64,000 nucleotides of DNA from Cellulomonas pakistanensis (GCF_016862755.1 NZ_BONO01000019.1:29070-93069); one strand, 5' to 3'; positions 17,312 through 27,392 are shown, counted from the stretch's first letter. Translations and numbers: made by a program. The notes: generated by a model not told the origin, from the letters alone.

Positions 17312-17593
17312 ATGCCTCGCAGCCTGAAGAAGGGGCCCTTCGTCGACGGGCACCTGCAGAAGAAGGTCGACGCGCAGAACGCCGCCGGCACCAAGAACGT
17401 CATCAAGACGTGGTCGCGTCGTTCGATGATCACCCCGGACTTCCTGGGCCACACGTTCGCGGTGCACGACGGCCGCAAGCACACGCCGGTGTTCGTGACG
17501 GAGTCGATGGTCGGGCACAAGCTCGGCGAGTTCGCCCCGACGCGCACGTTCCGCGGCCACGAGAAGGACGACCGGAAGGGCCGTCGCCGCTGA
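17312..17593 (+). CDS. rpsS: 30S ribosomal protein S19
   Basis: 93 residues ([20 protein letters not shown]...), starting 16 bases after rplB with GGGAG in front. S19 lies in the 30S head and contacts the A-site tRNA and the B1 bridge. The core [20 protein letters not shown] is complete and the C-terminus is strongly basic. Confidence 0.97.
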   Translation: MPRSLKKGPFVDGHLQKKVDAQNAAGTKNVIKTWSRRSMITPDFLGHTFAVHDGRKHTPVFVTESMVGHKLGEFAPTRTFRGHEKDDRKGRRR

Positions 17594-17649
17594 CCCCCGG
17601 GTCAGCCGAGCGACTGCCCCGACGGCAGAGACAAGAAGGCAGGACAGCA

Positions 17650-18015
17650 ATGGAAGCCAAGGCGAAGGCGCGGTTCGTCCGTGTCACGCCCCAGAAGGCC
17701 CGGCGCGTCGTGGACCTCATCCGTGGCAAGCAGGCCGGCGAGGCCGTGTCGACGCTGAAGTTCGCGCCGCAGGCCGCTGGTGAGACGGTCCTCAAGGTCG
17801 TCGAGTCGGCGATCGCGAACGCCCGCGAGGGCGCCAAGCGTGCCGGTGAGCGCTTCGACGAGGGCAACCTCTACGTGGCCGAGGCGTTCGTGGACGAGGG
17901 TCCGACGCTGAAGCGGTTCCGCCCCCGGGCGCAGGGCCGCGCGAGCCAGATCCTCAAGCGCACGAGCCACATCACCGTGGTCGTCGCCGAGCGTGAGACG
18001 AAGGGAAGGGCCTGA
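17650..18015 (+). CDS. rplV: 50S ribosomal protein L22
   Basis: 121 residues from ATG 17650 ([20 protein letters not shown]). The family beta hairpin [19 protein letters not shown], which lines the exit tunnel at the macrolide-sensitive constriction, has no insertion or deletion that I can see. It starts 56 bases after rpsS. Confidence 0.97.
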   Translation: MEAKAKARFVRVTPQKARRVVDLIRGKQAGEAVSTLKFAPQAAGETVLKVVESAIANAREGAKRAGERFDEGNLYVAEAFVDEGPTLKRFRPRAQGRASQILKRTSHITVVVAERETKGRA

Positions 18016-18017
18016 CA

Positions 18018-18857
18018 GTGGGACAGAAGGTCAACCCGCTCGGGTACCGCCTGGGCATCACGACCGACCACCGCTCGCGGTGGTTCGCCGACTCGACCAA
18101 GCCGGGTCAGCGGTACCGCGACTACGTCCGCGAGGACGTGCAGATCCGCAAGCTCATGAGCACGGGTCTCGAGCGCGCGGGCATCGCGAAGGTGGAGATC
18201 GAGCGCACGCGTGACCGCGTCCGCGTCGACATCCACACCGCGCGCCCGGGCATCGTCATCGGCCGCCGCGGCGCCGAGGCGGACCGCATCCGCGGCGAGC
18301 TCGAGAAGCTCACGGGCAAGCAGGTCCAGCTCAACATCCTCGAGGTCAAGAACGCCGAGATCGAGGCGCAGCTGGTCGCGCAGGGCATCGCCGAGCAGCT
18401 CGCGTCGCGCGTGTCCTTCCGTCGTGCGATGCGCAAGGGCATGCAGTCCGCGCAGCGCGCCGGCGCCAAGGGCATCCGCGTGCAGGTCTCCGGCCGCCTC
18501 GGCGGCGCGGAGATGAGCCGCACGGAGTTCTACCGCGAGGGCCGCGTGCCCCTGCACACGCTCCGCGCGAACATCGACTACGGCTTCTTCGAGGCCCGCA
18601 CGACCTTCGGCCGCATCGGCGTGAAGGTCTGGGTCTACAAGGGCGACATGACCGAGCGCGACTTCGCCCGCGAGCAGGCCACGCAGGCCCCGCGCCAGTC
18701 CCGCGGCCCCCGTGGGGACCGTGGCGACCGCGGCGGCGACCGTGGCCCGCGTGGCGGCGGCCGCCGGAACGAGCGGACCGAGGCCCCCGCGGCCGAGGCC
18801 ACCGCTGCTCCGGCCGCCGAGGCGACGTCCGCTCCTGAGACCGGAACGGAGGCCTGA
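18018..18857 (+). CDS. rpsC: 30S ribosomal protein S3 with RGG-like C-terminal tail
   Basis: 279 residues from GTG 18018, 2 bases after rplV. The KH domain ([18 protein letters not shown]) and S3 C-terminal domain are complete. From about residue 220 a tail follows: first Arg/Gly-rich ([20 protein letters not shown]), then Ala/Glu/Pro-rich. E. coli S3 ends near residue 233, so about 50 residues are extra. S3 lines the mRNA entry channel; S5, its neighbour there, also has a Gly/Arg-rich tail in this genome. Confidence 0.97.
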   Translation: MGQKVNPLGYRLGITTDHRSRWFADSTKPGQRYRDYVREDVQIRKLMSTGLERAGIAKVEIERTRDRVRVDIHTARPGIVIGRRGAEADRIRGELEKLTGKQVQLNILEVKNAEIEAQLVAQGIAEQLASRVSFRRAMRKGMQSAQRAGAKGIRVQVSGRLGGAEMSRTEFYREGRVPLHTLRANIDYGFFEARTTFGRIGVKVWVYKGDMTERDFAREQATQAPRQSRGPRGDRGDRGGDRGPRGGGRRNERTEAPAAEATAAPAAEATSAPETGTEA

Positions 18858-18860
18858 GCC

Positions 18861-19277
18861 GTGCTGATCCCGCGCAGGCTGAAGCACCGCAAGCAGCACC
18901 ACCCGGGGCGCTCCGGCGCCGCGACCGGTGGCACCGCGATCTCGTTCGGCGAGTTCGGCATCCAGGCTCTGGAGCCGGCCTACGTCACGAACCGCCAGAT
19001 CGAGGCTGCTCGTATCGCGATGACCCGCCACATCAAGCGTGGCGGCAAGGTCTGGATCAACATCTACCCGGACCGTCCGCTCACCAAGAAGCCCGCCGAG
19101 ACCCGCATGGGTTCCGGTAAGGGTTCGCCGGAGTGGTGGATCGCCAACGTCAAGCCCGGCCGAGTGATGTTCGAGCTCGCCGGCGTCCCGGAGCCCCTGG
19201 CTCGCGAGGCCATGCGCCGCGCGCAGCACAAGCTCCCGATGAAGACCCGTTTCGTGGTTCGCGAGGGTGGTAACTGA
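18861..19277 (+). CDS. rplP: 50S ribosomal protein L16
   Basis: 138 residues, GTG start ([19 protein letters not shown]), 3 bases after rpsC. L16 helps to form the A-site region of the 50S subunit. The [20 protein letters not shown] loop is intact. Confidence 0.97.
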   Translation: MLIPRRLKHRKQHHPGRSGAATGGTAISFGEFGIQALEPAYVTNRQIEAARIAMTRHIKRGGKVWINIYPDRPLTKKPAETRMGSGKGSPEWWIANVKPGRVMFELAGVPEPLAREAMRRAQHKLPMKTRFVVREGGN

Positions 19278-19516
19278 TGGCTATCGGCACCAAGGACCTG
19301 GCTCCCACCGAGCTGGACGCCTTCGACGACGAGCGCCTCGTGGCCGAGCTGAAGAAGGCCAAGGAGGAGCTGTTCAACCTGCGCTTCCAGTCGGCCACCG
19401 GTCAGCTCGAGAGCCACGGCCGCCTCAAGGCCGTGCGTCGCGACATCGCCCGGATCTACACGATCCTGCGCGAGCGCGAGCTCGGCATCCGGACCGCGCC
19501 CAGCGCGAGCGAGTGA
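19277..19516 (+). CDS. rpmC: 50S ribosomal protein L29
   Basis: 79 residues. The ATG shares a base with the rplP stop (TGATG). Two predicted helices surround the core [20 protein letters not shown] typical of L29, which lies at the tunnel exit beside L23. Confidence 0.96.
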   Translation: MAIGTKDLAPTELDAFDDERLVAELKKAKEELFNLRFQSATGQLESHGRLKAVRRDIARIYTILRERELGIRTAPSASE

Positions 19517-19523
19517 GGACTCG

Positions 19524-19817
19524 ATGAGCGAGAACACCAACGAGGCCACCACCGCCACGGGGACGACCCGTCCCTACCGCAAGACGCGGCGCGGCTACGT
19601 GGTCAGCGACAAGATGGACAAGACCGTCGTGGTCGAGGTCGAGGACCGGGTCAAGCACCCGCTCTACGGCAAGGTCATCCGGCGGACCAGCAAGGTCAAG
19701 GCGCACGACGAGGCCAGCACGGCCGGCGTCGGTGACCTGGTCCTCATCATGGAGACCCGCCCGCTCTCCGCCACCAAGCGGTGGCGTCTGGTGGAGATCC
19801 TCGAGAAGGCGAAGTAA
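19524..19817 (+). CDS. rpsQ: 30S ribosomal protein S17
   Basis: 97 residues. About 16 polar residues ([16 protein letters not shown]) precede the OB-fold core ([20 protein letters not shown]), an extension common in Actinobacteria. It begins 7 bases after rpmC with a GAGG site. S17 is a primary 16S rRNA binder in the body of the 30S subunit. Confidence 0.97.
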   Translation: MSENTNEATTATGTTRPYRKTRRGYVVSDKMDKTVVVEVEDRVKHPLYGKVIRRTSKVKAHDEASTAGVGDLVLIMETRPLSATKRWRLVEILEKAK

Positions 19818-19896
19818 GGCGCCCGCCTTCTCGTCCACTATCCGTTCGGCCAGGCTCGCCCAGCGCGAGAACCGGCAGACGACAGGAGTTCGATAG

Positions 19897-20265
19897 ATGA
19901 TTCAGCAGGAGTCGCGACTTCGGGTCGCCGACAACACGGGTGCGAAGGAGATCCTCTGCATCCGCGTTCTCGGTGGCTCGGGCCGTCGCTACGCCGGTAT
20001 CGGTGACGTGATCGTCGCCACCGTCAAGGACGCGATCCCCGGCGGCAACGTCAAGAAGGGCGACGTCGTCAAGGCGGTCGTCGTGCGCACCCGCAAGGAG
20101 CGCCGGCGCGTGGACGGCTCGTACATCAAGTTCGACGAGAACGCCGCCGTGATCCTCAAGAACGACGGTGAGCCCCGTGGCACGCGCATCTTCGGCCCCG
20201 TGGGCCGCGAGCTGCGCGACAAGAAGTTCATGAAGATCATCTCGCTGGCGCCGGAGGTGCTCTGA
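19897..20265 (+). CDS. rplN: 50S ribosomal protein L14
   Basis: 122 residues ([20 protein letters not shown]), the exact family length. It begins 79 bases after rpsQ with ACAGGAG upstream. L14 forms intersubunit bridges and lies next to L19. No promoter was obvious in the gap. Confidence 0.98.
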   Translation: MIQQESRLRVADNTGAKEILCIRVLGGSGRRYAGIGDVIVATVKDAIPGGNVKKGDVVKAVVVRTRKERRRVDGSYIKFDENAAVILKNDGEPRGTRIFGPVGRELRDKKFMKIISLAPEVL

Positions 20266-20266
20266 C

Positions 20267-20614
20267 ATGGCGAAGATCAAGAAGGGCGACCTCGTGGTCG
20301 TCATCTCCGGCTCCCGCAAGGACCGGGGCAAGCAGGGGCGCGTCCTCGAGGTCCTGACGGACCGCGACCGCGTCCTCGTCGAGGGCGTGCACCGCATCAC
20401 GAAGCACACCAAGGTCGGCCAGAGCCAGCGCGGCTCCCGCACCGGTGGCATCGAGACGGTCGAGGCCCCCATCCACATCAGCAACGTGATGCTGGTCGAC
20501 CCGGAGACCAAGCGCGGTACCCGGGTCGGCTACCGCACCGAGCAGGTCGAGCGCGACGGCCGGACCCGCACCGTTCGGGTCCGCGTCGCCAAGCGCTCCG
20601 GTAAGGACATCTGA
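20267..20614 (+). CDS. rplX: 50S ribosomal protein L24
   Basis: 115 residues with an N-terminal KOW motif ([20 protein letters not shown]). It starts 1 base after the rplN stop. L24 is an assembly initiator near the tunnel exit. Confidence 0.97.
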   Translation: MAKIKKGDLVVVISGSRKDRGKQGRVLEVLTDRDRVLVEGVHRITKHTKVGQSQRGSRTGGIETVEAPIHISNVMLVDPETKRGTRVGYRTEQVERDGRTRTVRVRVAKRSGKDI

Positions 20615-21195
20615 TGACCGCCACCGACGAGACGACGCGCGCCTACCCGGTCCCGCGCCTGAAGGTCCGGTACAACGACGCCATCCGCACGGCGCTCCGC
20701 GAGGAGTTCTCCCACGAGAACGTGAACCAGGTCGCGCGCCTGGTGAAGGTCGTCGTGAACATGGGTGTCGGCGACGCGGCCAAGGACTCGAAGCTGATCG
20801 AGGGCGCGATCCGCGACCTCCAGCAGATCACGGGTCAGAAGCCGCAGGTCACCAAGGCCCGCAAGTCCATCGCGCAGTTCAAGCTGCGCGAGGGCATGCC
20901 GATCGGCGCGCACGTCACGCTGCGCGGCGACCGTGCCTGGGAGTTCCTGGACCGCCTGCTGTCGACCGCGCTGCCGCGCATCCGCGACTTCCGCGGGCTG
21001 TCGCCGAAGCAGTTCGACGGCCACGGCAACTACACCTTCGGTCTGACCGAGCAGTCGATGTTCCACGAGATCGACCAGGACAAGATCGACCGGGTCCGGG
21101 GCATGGACATCACGGTGGTCACCACCGCGACCACGGACGCGGAGGGCCGGGCGCTGCTGAAGCACCTGGGCTTCCCGTTCAAGGAGGAGAACTGA
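20614..21195 (+). CDS. rplE: 50S ribosomal protein L5
   Basis: 193 residues; its ATG overlaps the rplX stop (TGATG). It binds 5S rRNA and the P-site tRNA elbow. The [20 protein letters not shown] helix and [19 protein letters not shown] segment are intact. The short N-terminal extension ([16 protein letters not shown]) is normal for the phylum. Confidence 0.98.
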   Translation: MTATDETTRAYPVPRLKVRYNDAIRTALREEFSHENVNQVARLVKVVVNMGVGDAAKDSKLIEGAIRDLQQITGQKPQVTKARKSIAQFKLREGMPIGAHVTLRGDRAWEFLDRLLSTALPRIRDFRGLSPKQFDGHGNYTFGLTEQSMFHEIDQDKIDRVRGMDITVVTTATTDAEGRALLKHLGFPFKEEN

Positions 21196-21196
21196 C

Positions 21197-21382
21197 ATGG
21201 CGAAGACCGCCCTGATCAACAAGGCCGCGGGCAAGCAGAAGTTCGCCGTGCGGGCCTACACCCGGTGCCAGCGCTGCGGGCGTCCGCACTCCGTGTACCG
21301 CAAGTTCGGCCTGTGCCGGATCTGCGTGCGCGAGATGGCCCACGCGGGCCAGCTCCCCGGTGTGACCAAGAGCAGCTGGTAA
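21197..21382 (+). CDS. rpsZ: 30S ribosomal protein S14, zinc type (S14Z)
   Basis: 61 residues with a complete zinc ribbon, C24-C27-C40-C43 ([20 protein letters not shown]). This is the short zinc-dependent form found in the spc operon of Gram-positives; a zinc-free paralogue, if any, would lie elsewhere. It starts 1 base after rplE. Confidence 0.97.
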   Translation: MAKTALINKAAGKQKFAVRAYTRCQRCGRPHSVYRKFGLCRICVREMAHAGQLPGVTKSSW

Positions 21383-21401
21383 ACAACGACGTCGCAGGTC
21401 C

Positions 21402-21434
21402 GCGGCGCGCCGCCCTCACGGGCGGCCGCCGCGG
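21402..21434 (+). terminator. hairpin between rpsZ and rpsH
   Basis: GCGGCGCGCCGCCC pairs with GGGCGGCCGCCGC around TCAC with one bulge, inside the 82-base rpsZ-rpsH gap. A full stop here would block essential genes, so an attenuator or processing stem is more likely. Confidence 0.4.
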
Positions 21435-21464
21435 AAACCACGGCGAGGAAGGGCGATAGCCCCC

Positions 21465-21863
21465 ATGACGATGACCGACCCGATCGCAGACTTCCTGACG
21501 CGTCTGCGCAACGCGAACTCGGCGCACCACGACACGGTGACCATCCCGTACTCGAAGCTGAAGTCGCACATCGCGGAGATCCTGCAGGCCGAGGGCTACA
21601 TCTCCGGCTGGACCACCGAGGACGCCCGCGTGGGCAAGAACCTCGTGGTCGAGCTGAAGTACGGCCCGAGCCGCGAGCGTGCGCTCGCCGGCATCAAGCG
21701 CGTGTCGAAGCCCGGCCTCCGGGTGTACGCGAAGTCCACCAACCTGCCGAAGGTCCTCGGCGGCCTGGGCGTGGCGATCCTGTCCACGTCCTCCGGTCTC
21801 CTGACGGACAAGCAGGCCGCCAAGAAGGGCGTGGGTGGGGAAGTCCTCGCCTACGTCTGGTAA
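21465..21863 (+). CDS. rpsH: 30S ribosomal protein S8
   Basis: 132 residues ([20 protein letters not shown]...). ATG at 21465 with GAGGAAGG upstream; an ATG two codons later is a possible alternative. S8 binds the central domain of 16S rRNA. In E. coli it represses its own operon, but no such site was recognised here. Confidence 0.97.
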   Translation: MTMTDPIADFLTRLRNANSAHHDTVTIPYSKLKSHIAEILQAEGYISGWTTEDARVGKNLVVELKYGPSRERALAGIKRVSKPGLRVYAKSTNLPKVLGGLGVAILSTSSGLLTDKQAAKKGVGGEVLAYVW

Positions 21864-21888
21864 TTCCGAGACGGAAAGGAGCTAGCCA

Positions 21889-22428
21889 ATGTCTCGTATC
21901 GGCAGAATCCCCGTTTCGGTCCCGGCCGGCGTGGATGTTTCCATCAACGGCGCCGTCGTGACGGTGAAGGGCCCCAAGGGCACCCTCACGCACACGGTCG
22001 CGTCGCCCATCGAGGTCGCCCGCGACGACGAGGGGGCCCTCGTGGTCACCCGTCCGAACGACGAGCGCCTCTCGCGGTCGCTGCACGGCCTCACGCGCAC
22101 CCTCCTGGCGAACCTCGTCACCGGCGTCACCGCCGGCTACGAGAAGAAGCTGGAGATCGTCGGCACCGGTTACCGCGTGACGGCCAAGGGTGACGCGCTC
22201 GAGTTCGCGCTCGGCTTCAGCCACCCCGTGTCCGTGACGCCGCCCGCCGGCATCACCTTCGCGGTCGAGTCCCCGACCAAGTTCTCGGTCTCGGGCATCG
22301 ACAAGCAGCAGGTGGGCGAGGTCGCCGCGAACATCCGCAAGATCCGCAAGCCCGAGCCGTACAAGGGCAAGGGCGTGCGCTACGCCGGCGAGAACGTCCG
22401 CCGCAAGGTCGGAAAGGCTGGTAAGTGA
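21889..22428 (+). CDS. rplF: 50S ribosomal protein L6
   Basis: 179 residues, normal length ([20 protein letters not shown]...). Two L6 domains are visible and the C-terminal [19 protein letters not shown], which binds 23S rRNA near the sarcin-ricin loop, is intact. GGAAAGGAG lies before the ATG. Confidence 0.98.
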   Translation: MSRIGRIPVSVPAGVDVSINGAVVTVKGPKGTLTHTVASPIEVARDDEGALVVTRPNDERLSRSLHGLTRTLLANLVTGVTAGYEKKLEIVGTGYRVTAKGDALEFALGFSHPVSVTPPAGITFAVESPTKFSVSGIDKQQVGEVAANIRKIRKPEPYKGKGVRYAGENVRRKVGKAGK

Positions 22429-22431
22429 GCC

Positions 22432-22803
22432 ATGGCGATCAGCATCATCGGTAAGGGCAAGTTCAAGGCCCGTCGGCGCCGCCACCTCCGGCTGCGCAAG
22501 AAGGTCGCCGGCACCGCCGCGCGTCCCCGCCTGGTCGTCACCCGGTCGAACCGCAACCTCGTCGCGCAGGTCGTCGACGACGCCGTGGGCCGCACCCTGG
22601 TCTCCGCCTCGACCCTCGAGGTGGACCTGCGTGCCGCCGAGGGCGACAAGACGGACAAGGCCCGTCGCGTCGGCGAGCTGATCGCCGAGCGCGCCAAGGC
22701 GGCCGGCATCGACGCGGTGGTCTTCGACCGCGGCGGCAACAAGTATCACGGACGGGTGGCCGCGGTCGCCGACGCCGCCCGCGAAGGCGGCCTGGCGCTG
22801 TGA
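22432..22803 (+). CDS. rplR: 50S ribosomal protein L18
   Basis: 123 residues with a basic N-terminus ([20 protein letters not shown]) that contacts 5S rRNA and a complete core ending [18 protein letters not shown]. It begins 3 bases after rplF. Confidence 0.97.
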   Translation: MAISIIGKGKFKARRRRHLRLRKKVAGTAARPRLVVTRSNRNLVAQVVDDAVGRTLVSASTLEVDLRAAEGDKTDKARRVGELIAERAKAAGIDAVVFDRGGNKYHGRVAAVADAAREGGLAL

Positions 22804-22840
22804 CGACGACCATTCCCGCACGGAAGAAGAGGATCCACTG

Positions 22841-23488
22841 ATGGCTGCTCCTCAGCGCAGCAACACGGGCGGAGCTCCCCAGGGCCAGGGCGGCGGTGAC
22901 CGCCGCGACGGCGGTCGTCGCGACGGCCGCCGGGGCGACGCCGCCGAGAAGAGCGCGTTCCTCGAGCGCGTCGTCTCCATCAACCGCGTCGCCAAGGTCG
23001 TCAAGGGTGGCCGTCGCTTCAGCTTCACCGCCCTGGTCGTCGTCGGCGACGGCGACGGCACGGTCGGTGTCGGCTACGGCAAGGCCAAGGAGGTGCCCGC
23101 GGCGATCGCCAAGGGTGTCGAGGAGGCGAAGAAGAACTTCTTCCGCGTCCCCCGCATCCAGGGCACCATCACCCACCCCATCCAGGGTGAGGCCGCCGCC
23201 GGCGTCGTCTTCCTGCGCCCCGCGTCCCCGGGTACCGGCGTGATCGCCGGCGGTCCGGTGCGTGCGGTGCTCGAGTGCGCCGGCGTCCACGACATCCTGT
23301 CGAAGTCCCTCGGCTCCTCCAACGCGATCAACATCGTGCACGCCACGGTCGCCGCGCTGAAGGGTCTCGAGGAGCCGGCCGCCGTCGCCGCGCGCCGTGG
23401 TCTGCCGCTCGAGCACGTCGCCCCGGCGTCGCTGCTCAAGGCGCAGGCCGCGGGTCGTGCCGCGAAGACGGAGAAGGTGGGTGCCTGA
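22841..23488 (+). CDS. rpsE: 30S ribosomal protein S5 with Gly/Arg-rich N-terminal tail
   Basis: 215 residues. The first 38 or so are Gly/Arg/Asp-rich ([16 protein letters not shown]), followed by the double-stranded RNA-binding core ([20 protein letters not shown]) and the S5 C-terminal domain. S5 lies at the mRNA entry channel with S3 and S4 and affects decoding accuracy. The tail composition mirrors that on S3. GAAGAGG precedes the ATG. Confidence 0.97.
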   Translation: MAAPQRSNTGGAPQGQGGGDRRDGGRRDGRRGDAAEKSAFLERVVSINRVAKVVKGGRRFSFTALVVVGDGDGTVGVGYGKAKEVPAAIAKGVEEAKKNFFRVPRIQGTITHPIQGEAAAGVVFLRPASPGTGVIAGGPVRAVLECAGVHDILSKSLGSSNAINIVHATVAALKGLEEPAAVAARRGLPLEHVAPASLLKAQAAGRAAKTEKVGA

Positions 23489-23670
23489 TGGCCCGCCTCA
23501 AGGTGACCCAGACGAAGTCCGCCATCGGCGGCAAGCAGAACCAGCGCGACACGCTGCGCACCCTGGGCCTCAAGCGGATCGGCGACGTCGTCGTCAAGGA
23601 GGACCGTCCTGAGATCCGCGGCATGGTCAAGACGGTGACGCACCTGGTCGCGGTCGAGGAGGTGGAGTGA
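23488..23670 (+). CDS. rpmD: 50S ribosomal protein L30
   Basis: 60 residues ([20 protein letters not shown]), starting on the TGATG overlap with rpsE and ending in an overlap with the GTGA just before rplO. L30 is a small ferredoxin-like-fold 23S rRNA binder absent from some bacteria. A longer in-frame reading from 23275 lies wholly within rpsE. Confidence 0.96.
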   Translation: MARLKVTQTKSAIGGKQNQRDTLRTLGLKRIGDVVVKEDRPEIRGMVKTVTHLVAVEEVE

Positions 23671-23672
23671 CG

Positions 23673-24368
23673 ATGGCGGAGAAGGAGACCGAGAAGGTCG
23701 AGGAGACCGCTGCCGCGGCTCCCAAGGCCACGCGCGCCAAGAAGGCGACGGCGACCGAGTCGTCCGCCGCCGAGAAGCCGGCCCGCAAGGCCCCGGCCCG
23801 CACGAGCAAGGCGAAGGCCGAGGCCGAGGCGGCTGCCGAGGAGAAGCCGGCTGCGAAGGCGAAGGCCCCGAAGGCCGCCGCCGCCAAGGCCGACAAGGCC
23901 GAGGCGAAGGCGACCGAGGGTGCCGGCGGCACGCTCAAGGTGCACCACCTGCGTCCGGCCCCGGGTGCCAAGACCGCCAAGACCCGCGTGGGTCGTGGTG
24001 AGGCGTCCAAGGGCAAGACCGCCGGTCGCGGTACCAAGGGCACCAAGGCCCGGTACCAGGTGCCGGAGCGCTTCGAGGGCGGGCAGATGCCGCTGCACAT
24101 GCGGCTGCCCAAGCTCCGCGGCTTCAAGAACCCGTTCCGGGTCGAGTACCAGGTCGTGAACCTGGACAAGCTGTCGGCGCTGTACCCCGAGGGCGGCGAC
24201 GTCACGGTGGCGGACCTCGTCGAGAAGGGCGCGGTCCGCAAGGGCCAGCCCGTCAAGGTGCTCGGCACCGGCGAGCTCACGGTCAAGCTGACCGTGGCCG
24301 TCGACGCGTACTCCGGCTCGGCCAAGGAGAAGATCCTGGCCGCCGGCGGCAGCGTCGCGCAGGACTGA
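23673..24368 (+). CDS. rplO: 50S ribosomal protein L15 with long Lys/Ala-rich N-terminal extension
   Basis: 231 residues from ATG 23673 (GGAGGTGGAG upstream; a GTG at 23667 is the alternative). Typical L15 is about 145-150 residues. Here the family core begins only near residue 88 ([20 protein letters not shown]), after an 86-residue low-complexity region rich in Ala, Lys and Glu (for example [20 protein letters not shown]) that resembles histone H1-like tails. The core is complete, with [20 protein letters not shown]. Codon use in the extension matches the rest, so it looks native. It ends the rpsJ-rplO run before a terminator. Confidence 0.95.
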   Translation: MAEKETEKVEETAAAAPKATRAKKATATESSAAEKPARKAPARTSKAKAEAEAAAEEKPAAKAKAPKAAAAKADKAEAKATEGAGGTLKVHHLRPAPGAKTAKTRVGRGEASKGKTAGRGTKGTKARYQVPERFEGGQMPLHMRLPKLRGFKNPFRVEYQVVNLDKLSALYPEGGDVTVADLVEKGAVRKGQPVKVLGTGELTVKLTVAVDAYSGSAKEKILAAGGSVAQD

Positions 24369-24376
24369 CTCCCTGA

Positions 24377-24426
24377 CGAACGGGGTCGGCGAGGGCTCCA
24401 CGCCCCGCCGGCCCCGTTCGGCTTTT
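24377..24426 (+). terminator. terminator after rplO
   Basis: 18-bp stem with two G-U pairs (CGAACGGGGTCGGCGAGG / CCCCGCCGGCCCCGTTCG), closely followed by TTTT. This is one of the few hairpins in the window with a U-tract, and it separates the ribosomal run from secY. Confidence 0.8.
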
Positions 24427-24522
24427 CCGGGGGACCGGGACCGACCGCCGCGTCGGACTCGTCCCCCACGCGCCCCCGCCGCACGGCCGCGGGGCGATGC
24501 CCACCCTGCGGCGGAAGTCCGT

Positions 24523-24528
24523 TAGGGT
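24523..24528 (+). promoter_or_regulatory. possible -10 box of the secY-adk-map operon
   Basis: TAGGGT lies 107 bases before the secY start and after the rplO terminator, where a new promoter is expected. No convincing -35 box was seen. Confidence 0.4.
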
Positions 24529-24634
24529 TCGGCAGGGCGTCGGGCGCTCCGAGCGCCCGGCCGACGGCGGACCGGCGCGCGAGAACCCGGCCGGTCACCA
24601 CTCGACATCCCGCTTCGGCGGAGCAGGAGGACAC

Positions 24635-25930
24635 GTGCTCAGCGCATTCGTGCGGGCGTTCAGGACACCCGACCTGCGGCGCAAGCTGCTGTTCACCGTC
24701 GGGATCATGGTGGTCTTCCGGGTCGGCTCGTTCCTGCCGACGCCGGGCGTGTCCTACCCGAACGTGCAGATCTGCATCGACCAGACCGAGTCCAACTCGC
24801 TGCTGGGCCTGGTGAACCTGTTCAGCGGCGGTGCGCTGCTGCAGCTGTCGGTGTTCGCGCTCGGGATCATGCCCTACATCACCGCGAGCATCATCATCCA
24901 GCTGCTGCGCGTGGTGATCCCGCGGTTCGAGGCCCTGCACAAGGAGGGCCAGTCCGGCACCGCGAAGCTCACGCAGTACACGCGGTACCTGACGATCGGC
25001 CTCGCGGTCCTGCAGTCGACGACCGTCATCATCACGGCCCGCAACGGCCAGCTGTTCCCGGGCTGCGGCGTCGACGTGATCCCGGACGGCAGCATCACGA
25101 CGACGCTGCTCATGATCATCACGATGACCGCGGGCACCGGGCTCATCATGTGGCTGGGCGAGCTCATCACCGAGCGCGGCGTCGGCAACGGCATGTCGCT
25201 GCTGATCTTCACCTCGATCGCCGCGTCCTTCCCGGGCGCCATGTGGTCGATCGCGGGCGGCTCCGGCGGCATCGGCGCGTTCCTCGTCGTCATGGCGATC
25301 ATCGTCCTGGTGATCGCGCTGGTCGTCTTCGTCGAGCAGTCCCAGCGCCGGATCCCGGTGCAGTACGCCAAGCGCATGGTCGGCCGCCGCACCTACGGCG
25401 GGTCCTCGACCTACATCCCGATCAAGATCAACATGGCCGGCGTCATCCCGGTGATCTTCGCGTCCTCGCTGCTGCAGGTCCCCGCGCTGCTCGCCGGCTT
25501 CGGCGACCAGACGGCCGGCTGGCGCGTGTGGGTCGCGAACAACCTCGCCGACCCGGGCGCCCCGCTGCACATCGCGCTGTACGTCGTGCTGATCATCTTC
25601 TTCTGCTACTTCTACACGGCGATCACGTTCAACCCGGACGAGGTCGCGGACAACATGAAGCGGTACGGCGGGTTCATCCCCGGCATCCGCGCCGGCCGCC
25701 CGACGGCCGAGTACCTGGACTACGTGATCACCCGCATCACCGCGCCCGGGTCCATCTACCTCGCGCTGGTCGCGCTGATCCCGACGATCGCCTTCATCGT
25801 CCTGGGCGTCGGCACGAACATCCCGTTCGGCGGCTCGTCGATCCTCATCGTCGTGGGCGTCGGCCTCGAGACGGTGAAGCAGATCCAGTCGCAGCTCGAG
25901 CAGCGCCACTACGAAGGGTTCCTCCGATGA
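24635..25930 (+). CDS. secY: preprotein translocase subunit SecY
   Basis: 431 residues and 10 predicted membrane spans. The start is GTG 24635 (MLSAFVRAFRTPDLRRKLLF), with AGGAGG 5-10 bases upstream; the upstream in-frame ATG at 24497 is not supported. It forms the protein-conducting channel with SecE and SecG. The loop RIPVQYAKRMVGRRTYGGSS, needed for SecA and ribosome docking, is intact. It overlaps adk by 4 bases (ATGA). Confidence 0.98.
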   Translation: MLSAFVRAFRTPDLRRKLLFTVGIMVVFRVGSFLPTPGVSYPNVQICIDQTESNSLLGLVNLFSGGALLQLSVFALGIMPYITASIIIQLLRVVIPRFEALHKEGQSGTAKLTQYTRYLTIGLAVLQSTTVIITARNGQLFPGCGVDVIPDGSITTTLLMIITMTAGTGLIMWLGELITERGVGNGMSLLIFTSIAASFPGAMWSIAGGSGGIGAFLVVMAIIVLVIALVVFVEQSQRRIPVQYAKRMVGRRTYGGSSTYIPIKINMAGVIPVIFASSLLQVPALLAGFGDQTAGWRVWVANNLADPGAPLHIALYVVLIIFFCYFYTAITFNPDEVADNMKRYGGFIPGIRAGRPTAEYLDYVITRITAPGSIYLALVALIPTIAFIVLGVGTNIPFGGSSILIVVGVGLETVKQIQSQLEQRHYEGFLR

Positions 25931-26523
25931 GCTCCGCCTCCGGCTCCACCGCCCGTCTCGTCCTGCTGGGTCCCCCCGGGGCCGGCAAGGGCACCCAGGC
26001 CGCGCGCCTGGCCGAGCGGCTCGGCGTCCCGGCGATCTCGACCGGCGACATCTTCCGCGCCAACATCAAGGGCGGCACCGAGCTCGGCCGCACCGCGCAG
26101 GAGTACACGGCGCGCGGCGAGCTCGTCCCGGACGAGGTCACCAACGCGATGGTGCGCGACCGGCTCGCGCAGCCGGACGCCGCGCAGGGCTTCCTGCTCG
26201 ACGGCTACCCGCGCAACGTCGCCCAGGTCGGCGAGCTCGACGCGATCCTCACGGACGCCGGCCGCGCCCTGGACGCCGCGCTGGAGATCACGGCCGACGC
26301 GGACGTCGTCGTCGAGCGGCTGCTGAAGCGCGCCGAGATCGAGGGCCGCGCGGACGACACCGAGCCGGTGATCCGCCGCCGGCTGGACGTCTACGCGGAG
26401 CAGACGGCGCCCATCTCGGGCGTCTACGCCGAGCGCGGCCTGCTGGTGCGGGTCGACGGGATCGGCGAGGTCGACGAGGTGACCGAGCGCCTGCTCGGGG
26501 CCCTGGCCTCGCAGGTCGGCTGA
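25927..26523 (+). CDS. adk: adenylate kinase
   Basis: 198 residues. P-loop GPPGAGKGT at 15-23, NMP-binding STGDIFRANI, and the GFLLDGYPRN motif are present. The LID is short, with no zinc cysteines. It interconverts ATP + AMP and 2 ADP. The start ATG overlaps the secY stop; secY-adk-map is the standard order. Confidence 0.98.
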   Translation: MSSASGSTARLVLLGPPGAGKGTQAARLAERLGVPAISTGDIFRANIKGGTELGRTAQEYTARGELVPDEVTNAMVRDRLAQPDAAQGFLLDGYPRNVAQVGELDAILTDAGRALDAALEITADADVVVERLLKRAEIEGRADDTEPVIRRRLDVYAEQTAPISGVYAERGLLVRVDGIGEVDEVTERLLGALASQVG

Positions 26524-26537
26524 CCGCGGGGGTCGTC

Positions 26538-27392
26538 GTGTTCGGACGCGAGAAGATCGAGCTCAAGACGCCGGAGCAGGTGCTGCTCATGCGGCGCGCC
26601 GGCCTCGTGGTCGCGGACGCCCTGGCGGCGGCCCGCGCGGCCGCGGTCCCGGGCGCCACGACGGCGGACCTGGACCGCGCCGCCGCCGCGGTGATCGCCG
26701 ACGCCGGCGCGCAGCCGTCGTTCCTGGGGTACCACGACTACCCGGCGACCATCTGCGTGTCGGTGAACGACGAGGTCGTGCACGGCATCCCGTCGGGCCG
26801 GGCCCTCGAGCCCGGCGACGTGGTGTCGATCGACTGCGGCGCCATCGTCGAGGGCTGGCACGGCGACTCGGCGCTCACCCTGGTGCTGCCCGAGGCCGAC
26901 CCGGCCGACGTCGCGCTGGCCGAGCTGACCGAGCGGGCCATGTGGGACGGGATCGCCGCGCTCGCCGGCGAGGGCGGCGGCCTCGCCGACCGGCTCGCGG
27001 TGGTGGGCGACGCCGTGGAGGACGCGGTCGCGGCCACGGACCCGGCTCTGAACGGCGGCGTGCCGTTCGGCATCGTGCAGGACTACGTCGGGCACGGCAT
27101 CGGCTCCGCCATGCACCAGCCGCCGGACGTGCTGAACTACCGCTCGCGGGACCGCGGGCCGAAGCTGCGCGCCGGCATGTGCCTGGCCGTCGAGCCGATG
27201 ATCACCCGCGGCGGTCACGCCACCGAGGTGCTCGACGACGACTGGACGGTCGTGACGGCGGACGGCGCCCGCGCGGCGCACTGGGAGCACTCGGTCGCGC
27301 TGCACGACGGCGGCATCTGGGTGCTCACGGCCGTGGACGGCGGCGCCGCGGAGCTCGCGGCGCGCGGCGTGACGGTGGCGCCGCTCGGCTGA
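26538..27392 (+). CDS. map: type I methionine aminopeptidase
   Basis: 284 residues, GTG start at 26538. All five metal ligands are visible in order: Asp in SIDCGA, Asp in WHGDSA, His in GHGIGSAMH, Glu in AVEPM, and Glu in HWEHSVAL. There is no N-terminal SH3-binding extension. It removes the initiator Met after def acts. It follows adk by 14 bases. Confidence 0.97.
   Translation: MFGREKIELKTPEQVLLMRRAGLVVADALAAARAAAVPGATTADLDRAAAAVIADAGAQPSFLGYHDYPATICVSVNDEVVHGIPSGRALEPGDVVSIDCGAIVEGWHGDSALTLVLPEADPADVALAELTERAMWDGIAALAGEGGGLADRLAVVGDAVEDAVAATDPALNGGVPFGIVQDYVGHGIGSAMHQPPDVLNYRSRDRGPKLRAGMCLAVEPMITRGGHATEVLDDDWTVVTADGARAAHWEHSVALHDGGIWVLTAVDGGAAELAARGVTVAPLG

Noticed and set aside
23627..25909. 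A 760-codon minus-strand frame opposite rplO and secY
   Set aside because: It spans the rplO terminator and secY promoter region with no ribosome-binding site or recognisable domain.
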